The notes beneath the pieces are model-generated. The model did no database searches. It was not told where the DNA came from and worked only from the letters and a program-made list of their open reading frames with translations. A program made the position numbers and the translations under genes. Of a stretch of 64,000 nucleotides of DNA, positions 48,501-60,714 are shown one piece after another. Position 1 is the stretch's first letter; each line of letters begins with the position of its first letter. Origin of the DNA: Annona cherimola (Eukaryota; Streptophyta; Magnoliopsida; Magnoliales; Annonaceae); contig CM059972.1 of the NCBI GenBank assembly GCA_030490835.1, forward strand, positions 15,725,764 through 15,789,763, given 5' to 3'.

Positions 48501-48766
48501 AGGGAGAAAGGGCTTAGGGTTCAGGATTTCCGGATTTCATCGGGATACCGGGACGAAGCACGAATGGGATATTAGGAATAGGATAAAAAATAAAAATATT
48601 AATATTTCATATTCGGGTTCGGGCTTACAGGAACCCGAACCCGAGCACTGTATACGTTCGACCCGGGTTCGGGTCGAAAGCATGAGAGTTTTAACGCGAT
48701 AAATCCTTGGGTTCGGTGGGCCGGGTTCGGGCCGAACCCGGCCCAAGTTGCACCCCTAGCTATCGG

Positions 48767-49184
48767 CGTTTAATAAAACTATTACTCTAGTTAAAAATAT
48801 TTTACTCTCACTAATTAGTAAAATGTTAAAATGTTTAAACTTTAAATTCAACATAAATATAATTTTACATTCGATAGTTGTATAAATTCGTAAACTATTT
48901 TACTTAACTTACATTTTTCATCTACCTTGTGGCCCTTATATTAACTTTAAAATTTTTTGAGACTTTTTAAGAAAAAGTAAAGACCAAGTTGGCCTTTATC
49001 TCGACCTAATATAAAAAATAAAGTGAATGAAGATATTTAAAAAGTAAGATTATAGTATGGGAAATTTTGACATAGTATAGTTTACCTTAATTCTTGTCTT
49101 TACTCTCAAGTGGGTCCTTAACATGTCTTTGATATGTTCATAGTTGTAAGGATTAGGACAATGATCTAGAAGGCTTGAATGATT
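48767..49184. other. Gene-free AT-rich stretch
   Basis: Nothing recognised. Confidence 0.4.
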
Positions 49185-49660
49185 TATATGCTTTTATTTT
49201 TAAAATTTTCTACTGAAATATGTTATCTTAAATGTGTTTAATTCATATACTAAATTTTATAATTTTTGAGGATTTTTATATATTTTTACTTGAATTTCAT
49301 AACTTAACTATTAAAGATATTTAAATCTCTTGATGGTAATTCATGTTAGCCTATAGTTGGTTGGTCATGAGTTCAACTCTCTCCTCTCCTATTTAGGTGG
49401 TGCGAGAGTTTTTATGTTTCCTCTCTTTGGCGGAGGTATTTGCAGTTTTCTCCTGTGTTTGGTGTTATTGAAAAATTTCTTTCTATTCTGCGAGGGCTAT
49501 GAATGTGTTTGAATGTAATATGAGTTATTATGATATATATAAATACCTATAAAAAAGATATTGAAATAATTTTTAACCTTAAAAATTATTAATTTTTGAA
49601 ATTCAATAAAAATATAAACAAAACTTATGATAATATATTTCATGAAAAATATATATAAAT
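49185..49660. repeat. Foldback F1-like element interrupted by a SINE
   Basis: A left arm (TGTTATCTTAAATGTGTTTAA, about 49220) and a right arm (TTGAAATTCAATAAAAATAT, about 49596) belong to one foldback. It is split by the S1 SINE at 49327-49554. Confidence 0.45.
49327..49554 (+). mobile_element. SINE family S1, copy 2, with target duplication
   Basis: tRNA-like head: TTAGCCTATAGTTGG (box A-like) and TGAGTTCAACTC (box B-like). The 3' part shares GCTATGAATGTGTTTGAATG and a short A tail with copies at 36.4 and 62.3 kb. Flanked by AAGATATTTAAAT (49314-49326) and AAGATATTGAAAT (49555-49567), 12 of 13 matching. Confidence 0.8.
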
Positions 49661-49751
49661 CAAGCCGACCTTATAGGTGCTTGTATAGAATCACGCAATC
49701 ATTGCCTTGTGGATTGTACACATATGTACACAAGAGCTCTTGTGAGATGGA

Positions 49752-50018
49752 TCTGATATATATTTTTGTTTTTCATTAAAATATTAGTTTATCTATATTT
49801 AATTTATATATCAAATTCATAAATTTTGGATATACTTATGTATTTTTTGAATTGTAAAAATAATTACTTTCATGGGCATTTAAGTTTTTTAACCTCAAAA
49901 ATTGTTGAAATTTGAAATTCAATAAAAATAGTACTCATATTCAAAAATTGTAAAATTTTAGATACGAATTAAATATAATTAAGATAACATTTTCATAAAA
50001 ATAAAAATTAAAGAATGA
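49752..50018. repeat. Foldback F1-like copy
   Basis: Left TATATTTAATTTATATATCA and right GATACGAATTAAATATAATT are inverted relative to each other, with TGAATTGTAAAAAT/ATTTTTACAATT-like blocks inside. Confidence 0.5.
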
Positions 50019-50293
50019 AAAGTGTAAATTAGGCTCATGTAAAGCCAACATCATTGGATTATCACCCATAAAATAGTATGTTGATTGGCTTTGGAAACCA
50101 TCTAGCTCATAGTGGATGAAGAACTAGATTACTCTAAGAAACAAAGCACTGCTTTAAGACCATTTAACCTTTTCAATTAATGAAATGATGGTTCATCTAT
50201 CAAAAAAATCATGCGATAGTTCTCTTCAAGGACCATGCTTCTCTCACTAAGTGAATTAAATTAATCAAGCTTAACAAGTGAAAGACACACAAG

Positions 50294-50538
50294 AGGAGGG
50301 GTACTTTTTCAATTTAAAACTTCTTATATTGCATAATTATTATATTTTAAAATTATTTATTCACTTCTTTTTATATAATTATCCTACTTTTTAATTATTT
50401 TTGTGCAATTATCAATACATATAATTTCTATTTTAATTTTATTTTCTTTACTCCTCATTATTACCCCTATCATATCATATTATTTTATCAGATTTCAAAT
50501 ACTTTTATACTAAAATTTTTCTTCCCAAACATATCCTA
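50294..50538 (+). mobile_element. MITE family M1 copy
   Basis: Runs from GAGGAGGGGTACTTTTTC to CTTCCCAAACATATCC, with the TATATAATTATCCTACTTTT and ATCATATCATATTATTTT blocks. Confidence 0.65.
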
Positions 50539-50760
50539 ATTTTTCTCATAAACAATCCTCTTCCTGGGTTGTACATGAGCATGGTCATGCGATCAACCTA
50601 GAAGTAAGAGAAAGCAAGATTTTGGTTTGCATTGGTAAGTACGGCCAAAAGAGAAACAAGAAGTCTTTTCTAGATTTGGATCTGAAATAATACACATATT
50701 TTCAAGAATCAAATCTCAGGCACACGTTCTGGTGGGGAGAAAACCATCCGCACGTCCAGA

Positions 50761-50784
50761 TTTTTTTTTTTTTTTTTTTTTTTT
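50761..50784. repeat. Oligo(T) tract of 24 bases
   Basis: Uninterrupted T run. Could be the reversed tail of a retroposed element, but no SINE head is seen to its right. Confidence 0.8.
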
Positions 50785-50844
50785 CTCCTAATGCTTTTCC
50801 TTTGCCTCACGCAAATAGTGTTGGGGCCCGCTTCTAGTCCTTTC

Positions 50845-51280
50845 ATTTTTCAGATTTCGATGTTTAATAGAAAATCCAATCCATTTATTATGTTTAAAAT
50901 TATTTATTTATTTTAAAGATCAAATTACATCCTAATTCGATATGTAAATAGGCCACATTTACATAAAAATAGGCATGTTCACATGTAAATTAGGAAAAAT
51001 ACTTAGATCCATTACGTATATATTAGAATGTAGTAGAACTTTACAGAATCATTTATAAATATATTTATGATATTTTAGATGGTTTAGATGTTAAAAATAT
51101 TACTTAAAAATTGATATTTAATATTAAATTAATTTATTATATAGATTTTACATGTTTACCGATGAGACTCATGTACAACAATACTAGATAAATGAAAAAT
51201 TTCTTATGATAATATAAATGATGTTAAATGTAATAAATAAAATTAATTTTCCATTAACCATGTGGATAATAAAAATTGAG
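50845..51280. repeat. Foldback family F2 copy
   Basis: Left TTTAATAGAAAATCCAATCC and right GATGTTAAATGTAATAAATA parallel the arms at 24560-25015. Both share the central TAAATTAGGAAAAATRCTTA block. Confidence 0.55.
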
Positions 51281-51392
51281 GTGGGGATATAGAGTATGGG
51301 TTTACTGAAAGCGTTCCCGAATATTGTTACTGGCAGTTACGTAATTGTAAGGAACGCGAAGGCTATTTGTATTAAACAACCGAAAAGAGACC

Positions 51393-51398
51393 TATAAA
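51393..51398 (+). promoter_or_regulatory. Candidate TATA box of the DUF760 gene
   Basis: TATAAA in CCTATAAAACG, about 235 bp upstream of the preferred start codon. The sequence between is GC-richer than the flank and includes an inverted CCGCCGTCCGGCGG, as expected for a 5' UTR. Confidence 0.45.
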
Positions 51399-51630
51399 AC
51401 GATAAAATCCCAACCCCGCCGTCCGGCGGTGTTGAATGTTAATCCTTCACCAATCCAAGCGAAATTCCGTCGTTGCTCCCAAAACCGTAACCACCATCTC
51501 AAAAGGTTCTCATATCTGGGGCAAAATTCTCTGATCCAGGCATGTGGACCTTGATCTCGTGTTTCAGCGGTTTCGATGGTTTCATGGGTTACGTGAACGC
51601 TGACGGAGGGCTCTGATGTCTTGCAGGTGG

Positions 51631-54600
51631 ATGGAAGCTGGAAGCCTTCTTCGATCTTCTTCCGTTCTCACCACGCCCACGAATTTCGTAACGAAACCCG
51701 CCCTTTCTGCGACTCAGCCGCCGGATTTGGTTTCCTTCGGCAGAAAATTCCATCCGTCGAACAGATGGATCAAGGTACTCCCAGCTTTCAGGCCTGCCCC
51801 TCCTCTTTTTCTGTTCATTTCGTGGATTTATGGTGATGTTCTCTGTTTTGTGAAGTTTGGAGTTCCGTTAATTAGGATCTGTTGAGAATGGCTGGTTATT
51901 TCAAGTAAGTGGTTAGTGGTATAATAATCATCTTAAAGACGTCAAATACAAAAATGGCATGAGGTGTGTTTTTGGATCTGATTTAAAGGCCTGAGCTTGG
52001 AAATTTGAACTATTTCTGTTTTGATAAACAGTGGATTACAACATAATTTAGTTTTGTTGTTCTTGATGCGTGTCGATGGTGTGGCACCAAAAGATGTTGA
52101 ACTGGTTTAAAATAAATCTTAGTTAAATTACCCGTTGGATTAGCTTTCTGAGGAAGCTTAATATTATTGCACGCCTTTGATACTTTTGCGTCTTTTATTT
52201 GGTACTTTTGAGCCTTTTACGAGCTATTCATTTATCTGAAGGAAAAGTTAAAAAGACCGACCCGGAAGTGCTATTCATTTGTTTGGTTATTTTTATTATC
52301 TTTTTGTATCTTTTTTCACCATTTATGATAGTTGCATTGTCCAATGGCCATGTAAGATATAAGTTTGTGTTGTAGATATGATGTGCTGATGGAAGATATG
52401 TTTTATTGAAGATAGGATTCTGAGGGCTCGTTAGATATTAGATTGTGGGGCTTATTTGTGCAATTAAGAGCCTAAAGCCTTGTTTTGCTCTTGTCATTTT
52501 GATTTGATGCTAACACGTTGATTGTTGCAAATTTGAGACTGTCCTACTTTAACATTGGCATCTCATCAGTTAAGAGTTATAGCTGAGGGTATTTCACTTA
52601 CGAAAGTTTTTTGTCATTTGTCATAAAATTTCTTGACCATTAAATTTATATGCACCTACCTGGAAAATCCTAAATTTTTTTAATTAAATTAGCACTTTAT
52701 TCTATGAAACACTGACTTTATTAAAACTGTCACCATGCAGAAACAAATTAGTGGCCCATTCAACCCAAAAAAATTTCAATTTTGTTTTGATGCACCTGAT
52801 AGTACATCACGGAATCTGCCTTATGAATTTGTGGTCGTATTGGATACTTGCGATCGGAGATATATGTAGAAATTTGTGTGACATGCATCTGATGGTGTGG
52901 ATGCTAAGGCAAGGCTCCAAATCTGAGGTTGTGAAGGCTGCATCTATGAGCCAAATCTGGTTTAACTTTCATTTCATCTTTGTTTATAACTAGTTTACGT
53001 GTGCTCCCTGTCGTCATGATGAATGCTTCAACAGTTCAACCTGGTTTTAAATTCATAATCAGCTTCCTGTTCATCTAATACTGAGTACTCAGATATTTTA
53101 TCATGTTTTCTTCTTCTTTGGTGTTTGTAGTACAAACCACTTTCTAAGAAAAAATGCCGAATATGGCGAATGGCGTTTTCCTGCTTGCCTAAAATTGTTT
53201 GATGTACTATCTTGTATTTCTAATAATTTGTTTGCTGGATTTGGAATGACAAACCATATACCTTAGTACATGGGGCTGTAGAATGATCAAATAAGATTCT
53301 GATGATGACATTGTTTCTGAAGATGTTGGAATGCAAACCCTCTACATTGACAGTAGATGAGGTTTCCTTTAGCAGACAGTAGGTGCTTGAATTCAGATAA
53401 TTACAAGGACGAAAAGAAATTGAAGGACAATATTTACTGTCCATTTCCTTGTCTGGGATGGTCTTGTCATGCTGTATAAGTTCCAACATGTATGCCATGC
53501 CACTGAATTCTATTATTCAAAAACCATTCTGGGATATATATGTCTTATATCGTGATCTTTATTTTGTGTGTTAATTGACAGCAGAACCACTCTTCCTTTT
53601 CCACACCTAAGCTGGTCCATAGACATTCCAGAAGTAGAAGGTCTCTCTCTGTTCAGGCATCATACGTCAGTGATGGGAATAGATCATCATCATCAGAAGC
53701 TACAATTGCTCCTCTTAGGTTAGAGTCACCAGTTGGGCAATTCCTTTCACAGATCTTGGTGAGCCACCCCCACCTGCTTCCAGCTGCTGTTGATCAACAA
53801 CTCCAGCAGCTTGAGATTGACCGTGAATCAGAGAAGCAGCAGGACAAGCCTTCCTCCACTGGCACTGAGCTTGTGTTGTACAGGTCAGACTTAATATCAA
53901 GTTTAATGAATTCTACACTGCAAAACGGCCAATTCTTTATGGATAAGATGTCTAGTTACAAGATGGATCTCTGATCCAAATTTCCAAGATCTTATCATGA
54001 AGAATTCCTATTTCTAACGCATTCCAGAATTTTTATGAGGGACACAGTTAGGAAAACTCAGATGACTTGAATCCAATCAATCGAATGATGCTGCATTTAT
54101 CACAGATGCCACTCGTAACAACAGTGGCTGATGAGTTTAAAATGAGGGAAAAATCTCATAATCATCAATGGTTGAATGAACATGCAGCCAAAACAAGGCA
54201 GTCTTTTATGTCTCCACTGCTGCTGTTGGATGCTAATTATTGAATCTCTTGATAAATCTGATTCAGGGCCAAACAAGGTAGTCTTTTAAGAAATTAGAGT
54301 GAAATGTTATGAGATCAGAGGAATTTATGAAACAATATAGGTATATTAGAAATTAGGGGCAAACGTTAATACGTTATGGATGTAAGATGAATTTTTCCAC
54401 ATTAATTTATCTTTCGAATGGTGTAGATGTAAAAGAACTTCAAAAATATAAAAGCAATCATTTTTATGGCCCCTTTTTTTGCAAAACATTTGTTTTAAAT
54501 CATTCCCCTTTCTTCTTCTTTTTCTTTGGATATGTGTCATATCCAATTCATGGTATGTAATACTTTGTAGCAAATTGTGAGTTGTATGTGGTGTCCCTCT

Positions 54601-55868
54601 GTTTTTTGTTTCTTTCATTAAAATAGGTTTCTTAAAGCTGTGCTTCCGATTAAATTCGGCCCACAAGAATTCCTTTTTCAGCCGGAACCATGCATTGATT
54701 ATCTGTTTTCTTGCAATTAACTTGGCATTTTGTTTGTATTACTAAGAAAACCCTCTGTTAAGGCAATGCTATCCATGATAGGTCCATGCAAAACAATTTA
54801 GCTTAATGACACAAGTATATTCATCTGCAGAGTAGTTTTCTAATAAAAATGGTGGAAATGTAGCTGAAAATCTTTTTTTTTTTTTTTTTTTGAAAATAAA
54901 ATTATCTAATGTTTTAGTTCTTTACATGTTGAACAAAGCAGAGCACCCTAGAAATCTTTCTTTTATTAGAATATACTTCAACTATAAATCAGTCTTTTCA
55001 CCACTTCTAAAGACAATTGTCCTTGTGTCGTCATGATTATTAGGAGAATTGCAGAGCTAAAAGCCAATGAGAGGAAGAAGGCTTTGGAGGAGATCTTGTA
55101 TGCTATGATTGTGCAGAAATTTGTGGAGGCTGGTGTCTCATTGATACCCGCCATATCCCAGCCATCAGATCCTGATGGTAGAGTTGACAGGTGGCCTAGT
55201 CAAGAGCAGAAAGTAGAGGAACTCCATTCTCCAGAAGCATATGAGATGATCAAGAACCATCTTTCACTCATTTTAGGCAATCGCTTGGATGATTCTGATG
55301 CCGTGGCTCAAATAAGCAAGCTCAGGGTTGGACAAGTATATGCAGCATCCATCATGTATGGATACTTTCTCAAGAGAGTGGACCAAAGGTTCCAGCTGGA
55401 GAAGACGATGAAAACTCTTCCCTTTGGTTCAGATGGTCAAGAGAGTTCTCTGGAACAAGTTGTGCCTGATGAATCAAGGCCCAATGCAGGATCCAATGTG
55501 TCAAGTTCACACCCTGAGATTGGTTCTTGGGGCTGGTGGTATCAACAGTGGTGGGTTTGGATCTGGGATGAAATCCACCAAACTACGATCATACGTCATG
55601 TCATTTGATTCTGATACAATGCAGAGGTATGCTACAATCAGATCCAAGGAAGCTGTTAGCATAATCGAGAAACATACAGAGGCATTGTTTGGGAGGCCCT
55701 GAAATTGCCATCAACTCTCGAGGTGGGATTGACTCTTCAAATGATGAGACCATCAGGATCAGCTTTGCAGGCTTGCAGAGGCTTGTGTTGGAGGCTGTCA
55801 CATTTGGGTCCTTCCTCTGGGATGTTGAGAGCTATGTAGATTCCAGGTACCATTTCGTCATAAATTAA
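51631..55868 (+). CDS. Chloroplast UV-B-induced DUF760 protein (At3g17800-like), with two frame-breaking insertions
   Basis: DUF760 proteins are plastid-targeted, UV-B or stress responsive, and of unknown biochemical role. Exons: 51631-51774 (or from the in-frame ATG at 51616), 53582-53883, 55044-55868. Donors are AAG|GTACTC and CAG|GTCAGA; acceptors are GACAG and TTAG. Exon 1 and early exon 2 are Ser/Arg-rich and lack acidic clusters, a plausible transit peptide ending near SLSVQA. Conserved blocks follow: SPVGQFLSQILVSHPHLLPA, TGTELVLYRRIAELKANER, LHSPEAYEMI, KLRVGQVYAASIMYGYFL, then RSYVMSFDSDTMQRYATIRS and a C-terminal DVESYVDSRYHFV. An extra G in the run at 55529-55532 shifts the frame, and an extra C at 55697-55699 shifts it again. 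Read as is, translation stops at 55606-55608, losing about the last 110 residues. Ignoring the two extra bases gives exactly 423 codons including stop, the usual family size. Confidence 0.88.
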
Positions 55869-58439
55869 CATAAGAATCAGATTGCAATTCCTTTGGAGAT
55901 GCTGAGATGAAAATCCACAAAAGGCAGCCATTGAAACCAAAACGATGTAATTTGCCTGGTACCACTAACTCTCCACTCAAGACTGGATCTTTCTTTAAAT
56001 ATGCGATTGAAGCATATTATGATATTTTAGTTTTTGTTCTCGACATTATAGATGTAATTGCGAATATCATCATTATAGATGTATATGCGAATATCATCAA
56101 TGTAGTGGACTGACTATATCCAGCCTTGCTCACTCTGCTCAAAACACCAGATAGCTTTTGTAGATTAATAGTTTCATTGGCCGCCCTTTAGCTGCTGCAA
56201 ATTCGAGTGTCATCTAGGGGATTGTATTTGGAGGTCAGAAGCGATTTCTTAATGTTTACCTTCTTGCTTGCTCTTAAAATAACTATAATTGGTTATTCTT
56301 ACGATCAAGTCTGATCTTTGGATACTGATTTTTCATTAAGAAATTAAGAAATTCTTGTCTGCAATCAGTCTGGAGTATCTAGCTGATCGAACCCTTGGAT
56401 TTCATACCGAGTCGAACCTGCATTATTGATAAGCGTTCCAAATCTTCAACCCTCCCATGTTGTTCAGTCCATTCCTCATGCAATTGTAGGATATTTGTCA
56501 TCGGAGGCCTTGATCGCTGCAGGATATTCAACTTGGGGAATCCAGATGATTCCATGTATAAGGGCATGAACATCTAGCCGAAGTGATTCTCGATGTTTTG
56601 AATCCTCAGATTGTCTAAAATCCTATGTATCATTTGCATTTCCAGAATGCAAATTTGCATGTATGATGTTGAGAAAAGCTGTCCGAGTTCTTTGGAGCAA
56701 TGATATCGAAGCCAAATTGGTAATTTAATTATTCAAGCGTTCAGTTCATACTGATTCGGTAGGACCAGAATTAAATCAACCATCAGAGTTATATTATGTC
56801 TCCATGATAATATCATAACTTTTATATTCTTATATATTGTGAATAATTATTTTATTTATCACTTACTTGAATTGACCAGCCAGTTTGACGCATGGTTTTT
56901 TTTATATATATCGAAATACGCTTGGTTTCATAGTTGAACCGCGAAGCAGCCCTGTTGAACTGAATTAAAGATCAGTTATCGATCTGACCGGCCTGTTCTG
57001 TCTGCTACTCAAGTTTTACAAAATTGCATCTCTTCATAAATTTGAAATTTTGGAATTTCGAAAATTTTGGATACTAACAAGATCATAACCCCATTAGAAA
57101 TTCTATGAACTACGGAAACTAGCACTCTCTTAAAATTTTAGATGTTAGAAAGGAATACAATCTTCTGGTCTCATAGCTGTGAAGCAAAAATTAAAATAAA
57201 ATAGGATGTCCACTTCTTAATTTTCAAAAATTAAAATAAAATACTGAACAAATAAAACTTATTAAATTTCACAGAGCGAAAGATGTAGATAAGGTACACA
57301 CTTGTCTAAAAAAATTAAAAAATAAAAAGAATATATGCACTGGGCCTCAATGCGTCTGAAGTCTGAACCCATGGAGTCAAGAGTCATAGATATAAATGAT
57401 AAACAAATAACTCCATTCCCAAATACTGCAAGAAGAAATGCTATAGTACTATGATGCATCTGGCATAAGAAAATAAAAATAACAATGACAAAAGCTAGCC
57501 ACGTATTAAATTACATGGTTACTGTGCATATTTATAATTGATATTTGGTCTTATACAGATGCTCCTCATAAATAATTCTGCTGTCGGATAGCGTTTGACT
57601 AATCATGTAGTCCGAAAAATTGAATGGGAGATTATGATGTTTAGCTACTGAATCATATTCCAGCGAAGGATTAGTAAATAATAACAACCACCACTCAGAA
57701 TAAAGGGACACCTCATCATCTAACCATCATCATGTGGCCTGAGATTTTATTTAATTGGCATAAAAAACAACCTAATCAGATTTTTTATATTTTTTGTGAG
57801 CTGTGTTGCTTCTGCAACATTATTCCTTTCTATGCTTCGAACTGAGTTGTTATCTCTGTGGAACACTGACAAAGCAAATAATGGTTGATTGGATTGGAAC
57901 TGCAAATACCCAATACCCCTAGTCAATTAATTCAGATATTCTTTCAGACCCCCCGGTCTGCTTACTAACTACCATATACGTTGTATCTGGAGTATACCTT
58001 TCTATCAATCACCCATTTGATAGATCGTCATGGCTGAGGTGTGGCAAGAACGTGTAAAGATTAAAGAGGTATTATGTGGACTAATTCCATTTTTCTTGCT
58101 GGGTTCAGATTAGCTTATCTTTTATACTTACCTACCCATAATGATCTTCCTCTGCACCTTTTTTTATGTATGTATTCACGATCATCTTAATTTCTGTCAC
58201 ATTCAAGCTCTGAGATATTTTTACAAATTTTTAAGAAAGATACATTACTCCTATCTATTTTATGTGGAGATACACTGCTCCCATCTTATTTTTGGGGAGA
58301 CACATTGCTCGTCAATATCAGTGTTCAAACTCACCCCAATAGAAAGTGAAATTGAAGACGTGCGAATTGTTGCCCGTATCCTCAAACAACTGGGATGGCG
58401 CCGGGTTTCCCCTGCGCCCTTTGTCCACTCTCTTGAGAG
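55869..58439. other. Gene-free stretch downstream of DUF760
   Basis: Contains the DUF760 3' UTR at its start and a short near-duplicate (GCGAATATCATC twice, 56058-56098). No other gene or defined element recognised in 2.5 kb. Confidence 0.5.
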
Positions 58440-58928
58440 TAGGGGTGGGAATCGGGGCGGGTCAGGGTGTGCCCAACCCTGACCCTCCTTTTCAAAAATC
58501 TTGTTTGACCCTTATTTTATACCGGGTCGGGACAAGGTCGGTTTGACCCTTACTTTTTTCTACAAGGTCTCGGGACAAAATTCGGGTCGGTATCGGGTCA
58601 ACGGGTTGGGTAAAAAATTGCGGGTCAAGTAAGAAATTTTTAAAAATTTATAAAACTATCAAGTATAAAGACAAATTTATATTAAATTTAACTACTATAT
58701 GCTTGAATCTATTATTAATCAATCAAAGTAAATATAAATAATTAAATAAAACATGAATATTAGCATTGAACGTGGTTTTTCTTTTTAATGTAAAATATCA
58801 GAAAACGGGTCAGCAGGTAGACCCGCCCCGCCACCCTGTAAAAACTCGAATTTTGCCCCGCCCCGCCCCGGTATTAAAACAGGGTCGGGCGGGGCGGGGC
58901 GGGTCACGGGCCCCGATTCCCACCCCTA
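58440..58928. mobile_element. hAT-type non-autonomous element, 489 bp, perfect 8-bp duplication
   Basis: Ends TAGGGGTGGGAATCGGGGC and (inverted) TAGGGGTGGGAATCGGGGC, identical over 19 bp. Flanked by CTTGAGAG at 58432-58439 and 58929-58936. Subterminal CGGGTC and CCCCGCC repeats; no coding region. The least decayed DNA transposon in the window. Confidence 0.95.
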
Positions 58929-59061
58929 CTTGAGAGTATTTTTCAGTTACGCCTGTGCTGGAAAGGCTTTGTAGTACGAAGGTGCATCGCTCGAGGCTTT
59001 TGTGCATTTATTCATGGGCTATGCTTCTCTTAAACCCTTCTTATCTTTCTAATTTTAATAT

Positions 59062-59405
59062 TTTGATTGATGATGAAACTGTATAATGTATTTAACATCA
59101 TTTATATTATCATGAAAATATTTTTACTTTTTAGTATTATTGTATAGTTGTATTTTCTAAACCTAAAATATCTAAAATATCAATACTACTCTGATAAATG
59201 ATTCTATAAAGTATTATTTCATTCTAATACATATAGAAATATATCTAAGTATTTTTAATATATTTACACACGAATATACATTTATCATCGTGGCCAATGA
59301 ACATATTTTATTTGGATGAAACTTGCTCTCTTAGCTATACAAATAATGTTAAATATAATGAATAGATTAGATTTTTAATCAAGCATAAATATCTTAAAAT
59401 TGAAA
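59062..59405. repeat. Foldback family F2 copy
   Basis: Left TGTATTTAACATCATTTATA and right AATGTTAAATATAATGAATA are inverted. The internal block resembles, in reverse, the copies at 24560 and 50845. Confidence 0.5.
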
Positions 59406-59464
59406 AGAATTATTTGGAACTGCAGGGCCGTTTATTTATATTGCTTTGATATTTTAGCTTAGAT

Positions 59465-59938
59465 CAAATTTCATATATACCCACGAGTTTTACTCATAAT
59501 TCCACTTATATTATGAATTTTCAAAAATTTCTCTCACACCCACAAATTTTTATCTCAATTCCACTTGTATCCATGCCATTAGGGGTCCGTTAAATCGGCT
59601 GTTAGTCCACTTGTAAAATGATGAATATGCCGGAGCTCTAATATAATTTAAGATTGTTTTGATTAAAGTTATTGATTCAAATTCAAATAATATATGATTT
59701 ATAGTTGTAGAATTACTAAAAATTTATTATAATATAAATTTTTAGCTATAAATTATAATTAAGGATGGACATATTTGTCATTTTTTAAAGAGTTAACGAC
59801 CCTTTTAATGGATCCCTAATGGTGTGAGTATAAGTGAAATTATAATGAAAATTCATGAGTACGAGAGAATTTTTTAAAAATTCATAAATGTAAGTAGAAT
59901 TATGGATAAAATTCATGGGTTTATAAGGAATTCACCCT
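59465..59938. repeat. Mutator-type foldback MITE
   Basis: Left arm TTTCATATATACCCACGAG...AATTCCACTTGTATCC and an inverted right arm ending ATGGGTTTATAAGGAATTCA. The centre carries GGGGTCCGTTAAAT and its counterpart ACGACCCTTTTAATGGATCC. Same general arm vocabulary as 16838-20858. Confidence 0.6.
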
Positions 59939-60114
59939 TTAACTTATGGATATGATTTAGGTGTAGCCACTACGGTGCTGAAGGCTTAAAATGACGTCAG
60001 TTACCTTATATTGATGATTAAACCTGAATCGAACTAGTGATGTTGTTTAAAATCACTTATTTTATCATATGTAAAAAATCATTCCAATGTTTTGGGTAAG
60101 TCATACCTACTTAA

Positions 60115-60500
60115 CATGCACAAAATATTATATAAATTATAAAAAATTTCTTCTACCAGCAATATTTGCCCATAATTCCTATTATGCCTATGAAAATTTA
60201 AAATTTTCTTTTATACCCATAACATTTCACTGTAAATTTCTTTCATACACATGTAATCAAAATAATTGTTAATTACCATTAAAATATGATTTTTCCCATC
60301 CATAATTTCTTAATTAGAATAAGTCAACCATAATATAACTTAATTAATGATGATAAATCATTAATTTGTGATATCAAGTGATTTAAGTATCATATTAGGA
60401 TAAAATATTATGTGCATGAGAGAAATTTTTGAAACGTTAAGGTATAAAAGGAAGTAGTGGTAAACATTGTGGGTATAAGAGAGATTTTTTCTCTAAATTA
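60115..60500. repeat. Mutator-type foldback MITE, diverged
   Basis: TTTTATACCCATAACATTTCA on the left and GGGTATAAGAGAGATTTTTT on the right, with the AATGATGATAAATCATTAAT centre also seen at 24.1 kb. Confidence 0.5.
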
Positions 60501-60714
60501 TGAAAATAATTAGATTTATAAACAATTTTATTATTCGGATTTTGAAAAAGATGAGGCCTATGTACATTGCTGATTTGGATAAAACTTGTCTTCTACTTAA
60601 ATAAATGCTTGTAAATCTAATGAGTAAATTAATTTTTCTAATGAGTAAATTAATTTTAATTTAAATATGGCCCGCTTTAAGCCAATGAAACCCTAGCATA
60701 TCCTTTTTAAGGAA

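Larger units (their letters stand above)
44701..48758. mobile_element. 4 kb hAT-type element (family H1) carrying a solo LTR and non-transposon cargo
   Basis: Ends TAGGAGTGCAACTCAGG and (inverted) TAGGGGTGCAACTTGGG are the H1 termini. Flanks ACTATTGG (44693-44700) and GCTATCGG (48759-48766) match at 6 of 8 positions, the differences being transitions. The LTR at 44954-46702 is nested. The remaining about 2.3 kb includes an exon-like frame at 47626-47840 and a GC-rich block at 48120-48500. No transposase domain was recognised. An alternative is two H1 fragments at either end of unrelated DNA, but the matching flanks argue against that. Confidence 0.6.

Noticed and set aside
52751..52993. 80-codon frame between DUF760 exons 1 and 2
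   Set aside because: Lies within an intron defined by consistent donor and acceptor sites, and encodes nothing resembling DUF760.
56379..56577. Opposed frames downstream of DUF760 as a small gene
   Set aside because: About 60 codons on each strand, with no supporting motif.
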